Positions 9,011 through 18,107 of a stretch of 43,121 nucleotides of DNA are shown here, piece by piece. A model generated the notes under the pieces. It saw nothing but the letters and a program-made list of their open reading frames with translations, had not been told where the DNA came from and searched no databases. Positions within the stretch are counted from its first letter, which is position 1. Each line of letters opens with the position of its first letter. A program made the position numbers and the translations under genes. The stretch is from the NCBI GenBank assembly GCA_903928175.1, contig CAIYQA010000314.1, forward strand, positions 1 through 43,121, read 5' to 3'. The stretch comes from an uncultured Spartobacteria bacterium. GTDB lineage: Bacteria > Verrucomicrobiota > Verrucomicrobiia > Chthoniobacterales > Chthoniobacteraceae.

Positions 9011-12000
9011 TCAAAACTTTACCCTCGCGAGTGAATTGGGAGATTCCAACTCACGCCATCGGCAATCCAGCACTTTGCCACAAACTCGGAGAGGCGTTTT
9101 GGAAGCCGCTTCAGCCCATCGTTCGACTTCCTTCTGCGCGGCATCAAGGCTCGGCCAAACGCATTTGCTTTTTGGTAGGGCAAACCATGCAACAAGATAA
9201 ATACCGTGAGTCAGCCCCTTGCGGCGGAGATAGCCCTCGGAAAGCTGCGTCCCGCAAGCCGTCTGCAAATCCCTATGAATACAGCGTTTTATTTCAATAA
9301 CCACCACTAGGCGGGGACGGTTAGTAGGTTTGTGAGCTGGGACTTCAATTTTAATGTCGAACTGCCCCTTCCATCCGACTTGTGGTTCGCGATCCACGAC
9401 GAGACCGGTATCTCCGCACAGGTCAGTTTCGAGCCATTCGGCGATGAGACGTGAAATCATCCGCTCCTCTTGAGGCGTGCTTTCTGGCTCACGCCAATAT
9501 GCTGTTACTTTTGGATAAGCGCCGACATGCATGGCCGCTTGCAGGCGGTCAAGAGAAACAAGGATGGCATCCTGGAGTTCGGTGGCGTCGCGCACACGTC
9601 TCGCATTTGCTGCTGATGCCATGAGAATCATGTCCCTTGGCGTCGGCTGGTCGTGCGTCCACTCGGTTCGGAGCCTTTGGTCTATTGCATCACGTAGTCG
9701 CCAACGTATCCAGATGCGTTCATCAGCGGGCACCGTTTCACTAATGCGGCGGAATTCAGAACAAGCTGCTGCATTGCCCCGCTGGACAAGTGTGTTGATG
9801 CATGCCTGTTGCATATCGCCTATGTGATCACGAGTGCGCACTGTCCCGCCACGCGAATAGGCCCTTAGTTTATTTTGTGGAAAGAGGTTGTTAAGCAATA
9901 AATAAAGATCCGCCAATTGCCGTTCATTAAGTCGCCCATTCCAGTTGCGCAAATCGTAATAGAGCCGTTTTGCGAGTTCGGCGAAAAAACGGATTTGCAT
10001 TGTGCGTCGGCAACGATTTAGTCGCGCGAGACAACTGTCCCAACCATCCCTTGGAAAAGCAAAGAGACCGAGAAAAGCAATCATTCGCCCGTGCTCGGTA
10101 GAAAGACCGCCTCGCAATTGATTGTATAGATTTTTCCAAAGCTTGAGGGCATCCTTCGGAGCCATTTCTTCTAATAAAACGCACGCGTAAAGCAAAGCTC
10201 GCGGCTTGCGAGCCATACTCATGGCTAAGTCTGTCACCATGTTGGTAAAGGCTTTATCCCAACAAAGTCGAAAACGGCGTATCCTGTGAAAACTATAGTC
10301 ATCCTGTTTGTGCGCTTTTGCTAGGTCAGCGCGGCACGAGCTGAGACACAAGGATGGCGCAAGCTGGTACACCATTTTTGCCAACTCATCGAGTTCTGGG
10401 GCGCTATTGTATAATTCTTGGAAGAAAGCTGGCAACCATTTGGCCTTAACCGCAGCGCGTAGTTTGGCGTCGTCTGCGAGTCGAGAGCGATGCAACACCA
10501 TAGCGCGGAGTGCGCCTTCATCCCAAAAATAGAGGGCACCGGGCTTTCGCAGCGGAACATTTTCCGTAAGCAAAAATCGCGCAGATTCTTTCTTGATGAG
10601 ATCTTGATCAGCAGACGAAAGCAGCGACCAACCCCGAAATGTCGTTACGTCATGGCTTCGCAGAGTTCGCGATTGCCGCTGTGCCTCTGTGCTTTCCAAC
10701 TTTACATCGTGCAGTAGCTTGGCCATGCGTGGCCAGTCGTCGCTTTGGCCTTCTCGTAGTTTGCCGAGTGCTTCTTCCATTATTGGGAGTAAAGACTCAC
10801 GCTTCTTGCGTCGCTCACTCCGTCGTCCCCACACGATTTTCCATAGTTCAGCAGCCCTGTTTCGCCGAAAGACAGATTCAATAATATCGTAGCGCCGTGG
10901 CTTCGGAAGCAATTTCCGTAACGCTGAAACTGAGCGCCATGTTGCAATAAATCGGCTTTGTGCTTCTGCTGGAATCCCGCTCCAAGTTAAACGCGCGGTC
11001 AGGTTTGCCCATACTTTCCGTTGACGACCGCAAGACGATTCGGTTTTTTCGAGTACCCATTCAAAATCCTCAAGAAGCGGCCAAAGATTATATTTCCAAA
11101 AGGGAGCACTATTTTTTGGGGCTTGTTCTACCAAATGCTCGATGAGTTTCCGCCTCGGAATTGCATTCTCTGCCAAGAGTTGCCGAGTTTCCTCCAGCAC
11201 TGTGCCGTAGCTAGGCCACCAATGGTCTTCTGCAGCCCGGATCAGAAAATGAATACAAGCCCCGCGAATGCGTTTATCCGAAAAATTGCGAAGCCCGATT
11301 TTCAACGCTGCACTGGCGATTGGAAAAACGACATTCGAGTCTATGCACTCCTTGGCACCGCGACTGAATGCGGTAAATATCGGTATTACATCATCAAGAT
11401 GCACTTGCTGTGGCAAAAATTCATGAATTACACGCCGATAGGTTCCGTAAAAGTTCTCCTCATAAGGCGTAAGCAACTTTAGGATGGAACGAACAGGGAG
11501 ATACCGAGGAACCAGAAATTCCAAAGCTTCCCCTTTCAATTCGTCATCGATATCTGGGCTTAGGCTGCCCTTCAATAGGCGAAGGAATAGAGAATAATCG
11601 GCTCGCGTTCCCATTGTTCTGAGAGCGCTGATTGCTGACCGGCGTACACTGATTTGTTGGGAGCTTTCGAGAATCTTCCACAAGTCCGGCTTGAGTGGGC
11701 GGCATCGCGCAGCGCCTGCGAGCCGGATAGCGGTGCGCCGCACCACGATATTGCGCGAATTATCCACGATGTAGGGCCGAAGTTGGCGTGCGAGCTGCGG
11801 ATGGCTTAAAGATTGAAGGAAGGTATCGCTAACCGAACTGTCAAAAGCTTCCTCTCTGTCCATTTGCGCAAGCAAGGCAGCGATAGCATCCCTGCGCGTG
11901 GACTCGTCGAGTTCTATTGCATCTGCCTCAAGTAGAAAGCGGGATTCGTGACGGAGCAAATATGCGCAGAAATCCCGGTGTTGGATCGCAATCCAAGCGG

Positions 12001-13204
12001 AGATTTCACGAAATTGTGGCAGCATGTAGTCCGTTCCTTCAATGCGTTGTGCAAGCACGCTCCGAAGTTGCGGTGTGGTCCACTCCTTCAAGTATTCCGC
12101 AGCCATAAATTCCGTCATGGCCTGATGATCGAAGCCAAGGCGGCCTGCTCCGTTTGCGACGAAATGAGCAGAGTCAAATGCGGCGAGAAGAAGTGTCTTA
12201 TGATCCTCATCATTGTCTCCGAGCAACTCTGTAATGGTTAGCTCTCCGGCATCGGGAGAAAGGTGTTGGTCAGCTACAACGGAGCTTTTTCCACAGAGCA
12301 GGAGCATTGCGGCAATACGCCCCACAAATGGATACATTTGTTTAGCAGATACGACCGTTCGGTTGCAACTTTCGAGTATTTCCTGCCTCTCTGGGTCGTG
12401 TTCCTCGCACATGCGCAAAGCGGCTCGGGCAAATAATTCGCGCCGACTACTTGGTAACGTCTGATGCTTGGTAAATTCTTCGATGAGCATCAACAGAAGC
12501 TTTGGGCGCCCTGCCATCCATGAAACTCGGCGTTCGCGGACAGCTGTTGTAAATGCCTCTGCATCCAGATCGCTCTCTTCGGCTGCTATCTGGACATCCT
12601 TCCAACAGAGCGGACATAGCTCATAAGCTCCACCTCGGTCAGATTTTGGCCAAATTGCGAATAACTCCTCTGCACGGCTCTCGCGCCAGTGTGCTACACG
12701 AGAGACAAGCAAGAGTCGCGTGCGATCCGGGGGTTCGTCATCAAGGTGGATTTTCAGCGTATTGAGAAGGACAGGCATCCGTTGGAGCACCTCGTCAAGA
12801 CCATCCAACACAAGTGTTATGTCTCCACCCCGAACCCTTGCTTCCCGCCAACGATGGGAAGCTACCGTGGCTACACGGATGTCTTCGGACGAAGAAAAGT
12901 TTCGCCCGTGTAAGTAGATGACCGCATCATCTGATTGGGCTCGTCGGCCTAATTCTTCAACCCATTGTCTAACCACAATGGTTTTGCCCAAACCAGACTG
13001 GCCGAGCAATACCACGCAACGCTTTTCGGAAATTTCATGAAGTTGCTTAAGACTTGGGTTTAGCGTCTTGCCATAAGGTTCTTCCGGGTCGGGTAAAATG
13101 CCGTCACTAAGAGAGAGCTTCGTCGCTCCGTTTTCCCCAGCGTCGACCCAAGGAATCCAATAGCGCGTAATCGGCAATGTTTTGTTTGCAAGTAGTCTTG
13201 GCAC
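9011..13204 (-). CDS. NACHT-type STAND NTPase with helical repeats and C-terminal PD-(D/E)XK-like domain
   Basis: VVLLGQSGLGKTIVVRQW Walker A, ITLVLDGLDEVLQ Walker B, HEAT-like repeats, C-terminal FDIKIEV...LVVVIEIKR...QLSEGYLRRKGLTHGIYLVAWF. Confidence 0.85.
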   Translation of the reverse strand: MPRLLANKTLPITRYWIPWVDAGENGATKLSLSDGILPDPEEPYGKTLNPSLKQLHEISEKRCVVLLGQSGLGKTIVVRQWVEELGRRAQSDDAVIYLHGRNFSSSEDIRVATVASHRWREARVRGGDITLVLDGLDEVLQRMPVLLNTLKIHLDDEPPDRTRLLLVSRVAHWRESRAEELFAIWPKSDRGGAYELCPLCWKDVQIAAEESDLDAEAFTTAVRERRVSWMAGRPKLLLMLIEEFTKHQTLPSSRRELFARAALRMCEEHDPERQEILESCNRTVVSAKQMYPFVGRIAAMLLLCGKSSVVADQHLSPDAGELTITELLGDNDEDHKTLLLAAFDSAHFVANGAGRLGFDHQAMTEFMAAEYLKEWTTPQLRSVLAQRIEGTDYMLPQFREISAWIAIQHRDFCAYLLRHESRFLLEADAIELDESTRRDAIAALLAQMDREEAFDSSVSDTFLQSLSHPQLARQLRPYIVDNSRNIVVRRTAIRLAGAARCRPLKPDLWKILESSQQISVRRSAISALRTMGTRADYSLFLRLLKGSLSPDIDDELKGEALEFLVPRYLPVRSILKLLTPYEENFYGTYRRVIHEFLPQQVHLDDVIPIFTAFSRGAKECIDSNVVFPIASAALKIGLRNFSDKRIRGACIHFLIRAAEDHWWPSYGTVLEETRQLLAENAIPRRKLIEHLVEQAPKNSAPFWKYNLWPLLEDFEWVLEKTESSCGRQRKVWANLTARLTWSGIPAEAQSRFIATWRSVSALRKLLPKPRRYDIIESVFRRNRAAELWKIVWGRRSERRKKRESLLPIMEEALGKLREGQSDDWPRMAKLLHDVKLESTEAQRQSRTLRSHDVTTFRGWSLLSSADQDLIKKESARFLLTENVPLRKPGALYFWDEGALRAMVLHRSRLADDAKLRAAVKAKWLPAFFQELYNSAPELDELAKMVYQLAPSLCLSSCRADLAKAHKQDDYSFHRIRRFRLCWDKAFTNMVTDLAMSMARKPRALLYACVLLEEMAPKDALKLWKNLYNQLRGGLSTEHGRMIAFLGLFAFPRDGWDSCLARLNRCRRTMQIRFFAELAKRLYYDLRNWNGRLNERQLADLYLLLNNLFPQNKLRAYSRGGTVRTRDHIGDMQQACINTLVQRGNAAACSEFRRISETVPADERIWIRWRLRDAIDQRLRTEWTHDQPTPRDMILMASAANARRVRDATELQDAILVSLDRLQAAMHVGAYPKVTAYWREPESTPQEERMISRLIAEWLETDLCGDTGLVVDREPQVGWKGQFDIKIEVPAHKPTNRPRLVVVIEIKRCIHRDLQTACGTQLSEGYLRRKGLTHGIYLVAWFALPKSKCVWPSLDAAQKEVERWAEAASKTPLRVCGKVLDCRWRELESPNSLARVKF

Positions 13205-13304
13205 GGCTCGCCCTCACAGTATACGAGACTTCACCTCCATGTCACTCGTCATTGATCCTTCCCAGGAAATTAGCCCAGAGCATGGTTGATGTTGCAGTTT
13301 GGGC

Positions 13305-13748
13305 TCAGGGGAGTTGGATGCCGACCGCGGCATACCGTGCGAACACGTCCGATCCATCCCAAGCTTCGGGCATGGTTGAGCGCAGGCCGGAGGCGTTGAG
13401 TTTGGCGTGTTCCTCTTTGGTCACCAACATGACGGTGAAACAGCGCGTCAACAATTCCGTCACGGTCTTAGCGGTCAACGGCTCCAACTCCATCAACCAA
13501 TTCACCAGCGTCATCTGCGGAACGACGTGTTCCACTACACATTCGTCCAAGGGCAAGCCGACCGCGGCCTTCGAGCGGGGAATTCGCCGTTTGTGAGCCT
13601 GGCCGTGCAGGCCGATCGTCTTGTTTTGCCAATACTGGTGCAGGGCCGTTTTGAGATTGCGGCAACACTCGTTGCGGGTGAACCCAAACGCCTCCGCCGC
13701 CTTGGCTTGCTGGACCGCGAACACTATGAAGTCGGCGTTGGTCTTCAT
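13305..13748 (-). CDS. Hypothetical protein, weakly HNH-like
   Basis: Start MKTNADFIVF; CVVEHVVPQM, LVTKEEHAKLNASGL. Confidence 0.5.
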   Translation of the reverse strand: MKTNADFIVFAVQQAKAAEAFGFTRNECCRNLKTALHQYWQNKTIGLHGQAHKRRIPRSKAAVGLPLDECVVEHVVPQMTLVNWLMELEPLTAKTVTELLTRCFTVMLVTKEEHAKLNASGLRSTMPEAWDGSDVFARYAAVGIQLP

Positions 13749-13753
13749 GGCGG

Positions 13754-14317
13754 TCAGAACTTTGGCACAGCGGCGTTCGCTTTCTGTTCCTTCGCAGCCT
13801 TCACTGCCTGTTCGTGCTGGAAGGCTTGGGGGAGATCGAGGCGGAACGGCGTACCGCCCAACCCCAGCACTGCCATAGCCCCATCGGTTCGAATCCAAGT
13901 CTGCCCCGCAAAAGCGTGGGAGAGTTGATTCTGCATGAGTTTCACGGGGTTGACGCTCAGTTCGCCGACCCTCTTGGCCGACCAACTGGCAGAGCCGCCT
14001 TCGCCTTCCAGAATCGCCGCCCGTTCGTAGTCGGTGATTTGGAGACTGCCGCCGGGTTTGAGAATTTTCGTGTATTCCTCACGAACCACGTAGCTCACGC
14101 CATCGGTGGCAAGCAGCATGGCGCAGCGGATTTTCCAACCCTGATACTCGAAGACCTGTTCTTTCGCGCCTTCCAGCAAAGGGGTGAGCCAAGGCTGCGG
14201 TTTCTGGGTTTTCGGAACCCCGTATCGGTCTATGGCTTGATCAAGCGTGTCGCCGAGACGGGCGAACGTGGGAGAGGCAATCAGGCAAGCCAAGAGAATC
14301 AGGCGGGAAGGTTGCAT
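13754..14317 (-). CDS. Exported hypothetical protein
   Basis: N-terminal signal-like MQPSRLILLACLIASPTFA; shares a motif set with the N-terminus of the 14370-15641 product. Confidence 0.65.
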   Translation of the reverse strand: MQPSRLILLACLIASPTFARLGDTLDQAIDRYGVPKTQKPQPWLTPLLEGAKEQVFEYQGWKIRCAMLLATDGVSYVVREEYTKILKPGGSLQITDYERAAILEGEGGSASWSAKRVGELSVNPVKLMQNQLSHAFAGQTWIRTDGAMAVLGLGGTPFRLDLPQAFQHEQAVKAAKEQKANAAVPKF

Positions 14318-14369
14318 GCTTCGCGTTTAACCGAATCGGCGAATCTTGTCGAGACAGAGCTCGGCCGAC

Positions 14370-15641
14370 TTAATACTGGCAATCACTTAGTAGCCCCAAC
14401 CGTGCTTCCCGCTTGCCTCGGCAGCGGGGATATTTCGGGCAGCCCCAAAACGGCGCCTCCGTCCGGGCGTTGCGGAGCGTCATTGTCGTCTGGCAGAACG
14501 GGCAGACCGGAGTGGTGATGCGGGCTGCGACCTTGAAAGCGGGGATCCAGGCTTTGACATCCCACAGATTTTCGCCGGGTTGCCTGATGACCTCCGTCAT
14601 CCGCGCTATGTCCGCCCGCCCCAGCAGTTCGATGGGCTTGCCTTCGGCGAAGGCGCGGCAGTCGCGGGTGTATACCCCCGAACTGACGAAAAGGCCGCGG
14701 GTAGCCCCTTCGGAGACCATCACACCGAAGAATGCGCGAACCTCCTTGACGTTGACCTTGAAAGCCTTCCACTGCTTGCACTGAACCAGCACCAGTTCGC
14801 CGGGCTTGGTAAGTATAATGTCAATTCCGCCGTCCGCACCCAGCCCCGAGGACACTTCCACGGCGTAGCCTTGTCGACGGTAGAGTTCGGCAATCACCAA
14901 CTCGAATTGATCCCACGATACCGAATCAATGGTAGCTGCAGTTGCGACCGGCTCAACAGCCGGGCCTGTGGTCGGGGTCGGGTAAATCACATCGCTCGGC
15001 CCGAACACCCGCAGCTTGGTCTGGCGGTTCAGCATGTATTTCCCGAACATGGCCAGCAGCAACGGCGGCACCCAACTCAGAACCATAAGCCAAAAGTGGC
15101 CCTTTGGCGGTTCGGGGTTAGGGCGACCGGCATGGGGAGTTTGCGGCGCAGATTGGAAAGGTTTCAGGGGAGCGATGAGCCCGGGCGTCGGCGTTGCGAG
15201 CGGAAGCGAAGTCCCGGCCTGAACCTTGACTGCAGCGGGGGTGGACGGGAATTGAACCGGGCGGGGGGCACTGACCAAAGACAACCTTCGCCCACCTGCC
15301 TGATCGAGCGTCGCCAAGGCACCGTCGTTCCGCGTCCAAACGCGCTCGCCGGTCTTCGTCCAGGAGGTCTGCCCGCCGTTCGCGGTCAGCACGCCAAATA
15401 TGTCTGCCGCGGCCAAAGGCGTGCTTTTCTCGTAATTAAGGCACCCCACGACCCCATCCGTGAAGCGTATCCCCAGGATCCAGGCGTCCCACCTGTAATA
15501 AACGGCACCGTCGGCGTCCACGCGCCAGGGAGTTCCGTGCTTGGCGAGTAGGGTGGTCCGCGGTTCGCTGAGTTCGGCGGCCGAAGCCGGGCGAAAAGCG
15601 AGCAGGAGGAGTGCGGCGAGGATCGGAGGTGGGATTCGCAT
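14370..15641 (-). CDS. Membrane-anchored Mrr-like restriction endonuclease with topoisomerase-type zinc ribbon
   Basis: Signal-like N-terminus, TM FWLMVLSWVPPLLLAMFG, Mrr core ADGGIDIILTKPGELVLVQCKQWK, C-terminal CPFC...GCPKYPRCRGKR. Confidence 0.85.
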   Translation of the reverse strand: MRIPPPILAALLLLAFRPASAAELSEPRTTLLAKHGTPWRVDADGAVYYRWDAWILGIRFTDGVVGCLNYEKSTPLAAADIFGVLTANGGQTSWTKTGERVWTRNDGALATLDQAGGRRLSLVSAPRPVQFPSTPAAVKVQAGTSLPLATPTPGLIAPLKPFQSAPQTPHAGRPNPEPPKGHFWLMVLSWVPPLLLAMFGKYMLNRQTKLRVFGPSDVIYPTPTTGPAVEPVATAATIDSVSWDQFELVIAELYRRQGYAVEVSSGLGADGGIDIILTKPGELVLVQCKQWKAFKVNVKEVRAFFGVMVSEGATRGLFVSSGVYTRDCRAFAEGKPIELLGRADIARMTEVIRQPGENLWDVKAWIPAFKVAARITTPVCPFCQTTMTLRNARTEAPFWGCPKYPRCRGKREARLGLLSDCQY

Positions 15642-15797
15642 CCGAGCATGAGCGTAGCGGGCAGGCGTCCGAAGACAATTCCGATTTCAGGCCGGGCATT
15701 TTACTTCGCGCAAGTAATACGCGGCACCCCGAGTTCTCAGTATTATTTCTCAAAATACTTGGTTCATCCACAAACTTCTCCGAAATGAGATCGCCAG

Positions 15798-16406
15798 CTA
15801 TAAACACAATCCGAGTTGCCCCAATGGTGACGGGAGGATCATTTCCCCAAATAGAGGGCCAAATAGAGCCCACAAAATACCTCCTGAAACAGCAGTAAAA
15901 ATGAATGGCGTTACGACGAATCGCGAAAAGTTGCCCAAGGTGGAATCGAAGGCCGAATCCAGTGGTTTGGTCGTGATCACCACGATAAAACACCAAAAGC
16001 CGTACGAGAGCGTTCCATAAAAAAAGCCAAGAGCCCCGAGTTCAATTTTGCGGAATTGAATAGAAAACGATGACATTTGCAACGCCTCTTTGCTCCTTGA
16101 AATGGCAACTTCTGCGGCTTTGAGCAATTCCGGATCATCTACAGACTGCCAGCGCATTGGCTTGGGTGGCGTGGGAGCAGGATTATTGACGGGCTCTTGC
16201 AAATGTTTCCCCATTTTCTCGTCAAAGTCTTTGGTTTCCCGTCTGAGCCTGGCTTCTTCTTTACCGAGAATGACCGTGGCCGCTTCTGAGGTTGTGGTAT
16301 TCGCAAACTTTGTTGCATTTGCATATTGCTCTTGGAACGACGAATAGGCGTAGAGTCCGAAAAGCAATCCCCAGATGATTGAGAGGCAAGATTTGAAAAA
16401 TTGCAT
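15798..16406 (-). CDS. Hypothetical membrane protein
   Basis: 202-aa ORF with several hydrophobic segments and a central coiled region. Confidence 0.6.
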   Translation of the reverse strand: MQFFKSCLSIIWGLLFGLYAYSSFQEQYANATKFANTTTSEAATVILGKEEARLRRETKDFDEKMGKHLQEPVNNPAPTPPKPMRWQSVDDPELLKAAEVAISRSKEALQMSSFSIQFRKIELGALGFFYGTLSYGFWCFIVVITTKPLDSAFDSTLGNFSRFVVTPFIFTAVSGGILWALFGPLFGEMILPSPLGQLGLCL

Positions 16407-16471
16407 GGTGTTATTGATGGTGAATAAATGTGAACTGCGTTGAAAAGTGCGTCCGGGTTCTGGTTGGAAAT

Positions 16472-17686
16472 CTACCAGTTGTAGCGCATGAACCGGAGTA
16501 GGCGCCCGAGGAATGGGTTTGGTTTGGATGGATCTGAGCCAATGGTTGCATTGTCAAATTGGATCAGCCCCAACACTGTGGAGAAAATCGGGTTTTCAAC
16601 AAAAGAGCCCGGCACGCTCACCCCATTCCATGGACTCAAATGAACCGGAAGTTCGAAAATCTCCTCGGCCAGCTTATCGAGTCCCGTTAACTGGCTCGTG
16701 CCGCCTGTGATAAATACCCCGGCGTTCAGGAAAGTTAGATCATGGTCATTCGACAAGGAACGCGCAATGGACGCCAGGGCTTCTTGCATTCGCAGGCGGA
16801 TGATTTTGTTCAGGATTATGCGATCAACCGCTCCGCCAGGGAAATTGCCCTGTGGTGGAATCGAAATCTCTTTCGAGAGGCCCTTCACCTCAAGGAGAGC
16901 GGAACCTTCCCCTATTTTCATATTTTCTGCCTGATCCATGGAAATGCGAAGACGCTGGGATATGTCATCTGTGATTTGATTTCCACCTACTGGCAGGACA
17001 CCGCACTTATGGACTTCGCCATCCAGATAAAGAACGAAGTCGGTTGTGCCCCCACCAATATCGAGAACCAACGCACCCATCTCCTTTTGATGCGGCGTCA
17101 CCATCATTTGGGCAGACGCCAGTCCCGCAAAAATCACATCCTCAATTTCAATTCCGATTTCCTTGACGCAACGGATCGCATTTTTTACGCGGTTTCCCGT
17201 CGCTTGAACAATGTGAAAATCGGCTTCCAGTTTCCGACCCCGCATACCTACTGGATTCGAGATGCCATATTGGCCATCCACCCGGTATTTTTGAAGAACG
17301 GAATGCAGAAACACGGCCTGGCGTGGGATATCGACATCGCGGGCGCTAATGGCCACGTCTTCGCAGTCCTCGTCCGCAATTTTGTTGCGATCAGCGGGGA
17401 GATTTACACAGCCACGGCTGTTAAACCCGGTGATATGATCGCCTGTCACTGAAAGGAAAACGCTCTGGATTTTCACATCGGCTTTCTCTTCAGCATCGGC
17501 AAGCGCCTCTTTGATGCATGCGGTCGCCGCAGCAAAGTCCACGATTTCCCCTTCGCGAACGCCGTTAGAGACTGCGTTGCCCACGCCCAAAAGTTGAGGG
17601 GTTCCACCCGGGTTGCTTGCACAGACGGCAACGGTGACCTTTGAGGTGCCAACTTCGAGACCTACGATGATTTTATTACGAGACAT
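16472..17686 (-). CDS. FtsA-like actin-fold cell division protein
   Basis: IIVGLEVGTSKVTVAV, SVTGDHITGFNSRG, VLDIGGGTTDFVLY, VFITGGTSQLTGL, C-terminal amphipathic FLGRLLRFMRYNW. Confidence 0.88.
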   Translation of the reverse strand: MSRNKIIVGLEVGTSKVTVAVCASNPGGTPQLLGVGNAVSNGVREGEIVDFAAATACIKEALADAEEKADVKIQSVFLSVTGDHITGFNSRGCVNLPADRNKIADEDCEDVAISARDVDIPRQAVFLHSVLQKYRVDGQYGISNPVGMRGRKLEADFHIVQATGNRVKNAIRCVKEIGIEIEDVIFAGLASAQMMVTPHQKEMGALVLDIGGGTTDFVLYLDGEVHKCGVLPVGGNQITDDISQRLRISMDQAENMKIGEGSALLEVKGLSKEISIPPQGNFPGGAVDRIILNKIIRLRMQEALASIARSLSNDHDLTFLNAGVFITGGTSQLTGLDKLAEEIFELPVHLSPWNGVSVPGSFVENPIFSTVLGLIQFDNATIGSDPSKPNPFLGRLLRFMRYNW

Positions 17687-17702
17687 TGCCAGGCACATGA
17701 AC

Positions 17703-17924
17703 TCAAACGCTTCTTTTGCCAAGACAAGGGCCGCTGAGTTTGTGAATGCGCAATCTCTGTTCCCCGCCAGGGCGCTGCTCGACAAATGAGACCCTGTCTC
17801 CCGAGATCGCGGGGGTTGAAACGACCTGTCCCGTGATCGGGATCCTGCTGTAACGCGCTCCGTTTGAATGGAGGATGTCCACTTTGTTGCCTTTTGCGAC
17901 CGCCATGAGGTTCTTGTTTTCCAT
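17703..17924 (-). CDS. Small hypothetical protein
   Basis: 73-aa ORF MENKNLMAVAKGNKVDILHSNGARYSRIPITGQVVSTPAISGDRVSFVEQ, immediately upstream of ftsA-like gene. Confidence 0.45.
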   Translation of the reverse strand: MENKNLMAVAKGNKVDILHSNGARYSRIPITGQVVSTPAISGDRVSFVEQRPGGEQRLRIHKLSGPCLGKRSV

Positions 17925-18107
17925 AATTATCCTTGGTTAATGATTGCTTAGTTCGTCGGGTGTTCTTCCTAACTTTTCCAGCAGCTTAGCTCGTCCGCTA
18001 TGACATCCGTAGGCACACCAAAAATAATTCCGAATTTTCCAAAAATCTGATAGGTGTGACTTCGCATGGCACACCAGACACCTAGAATAAGGACAAAACA
18101 AAAATCC

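Noticed and set aside
14580-15551. Long plus-strand ORF (323 aa)
   Set aside because: Antisense to the Mrr-like gene; composition is typical of shadow ORFs in GC-rich coding DNA and no domain is recognisable.
16742-17452. Plus-strand ORF (236 aa)
   Set aside because: Antisense to the ftsA-like gene; low-complexity shadow translation.
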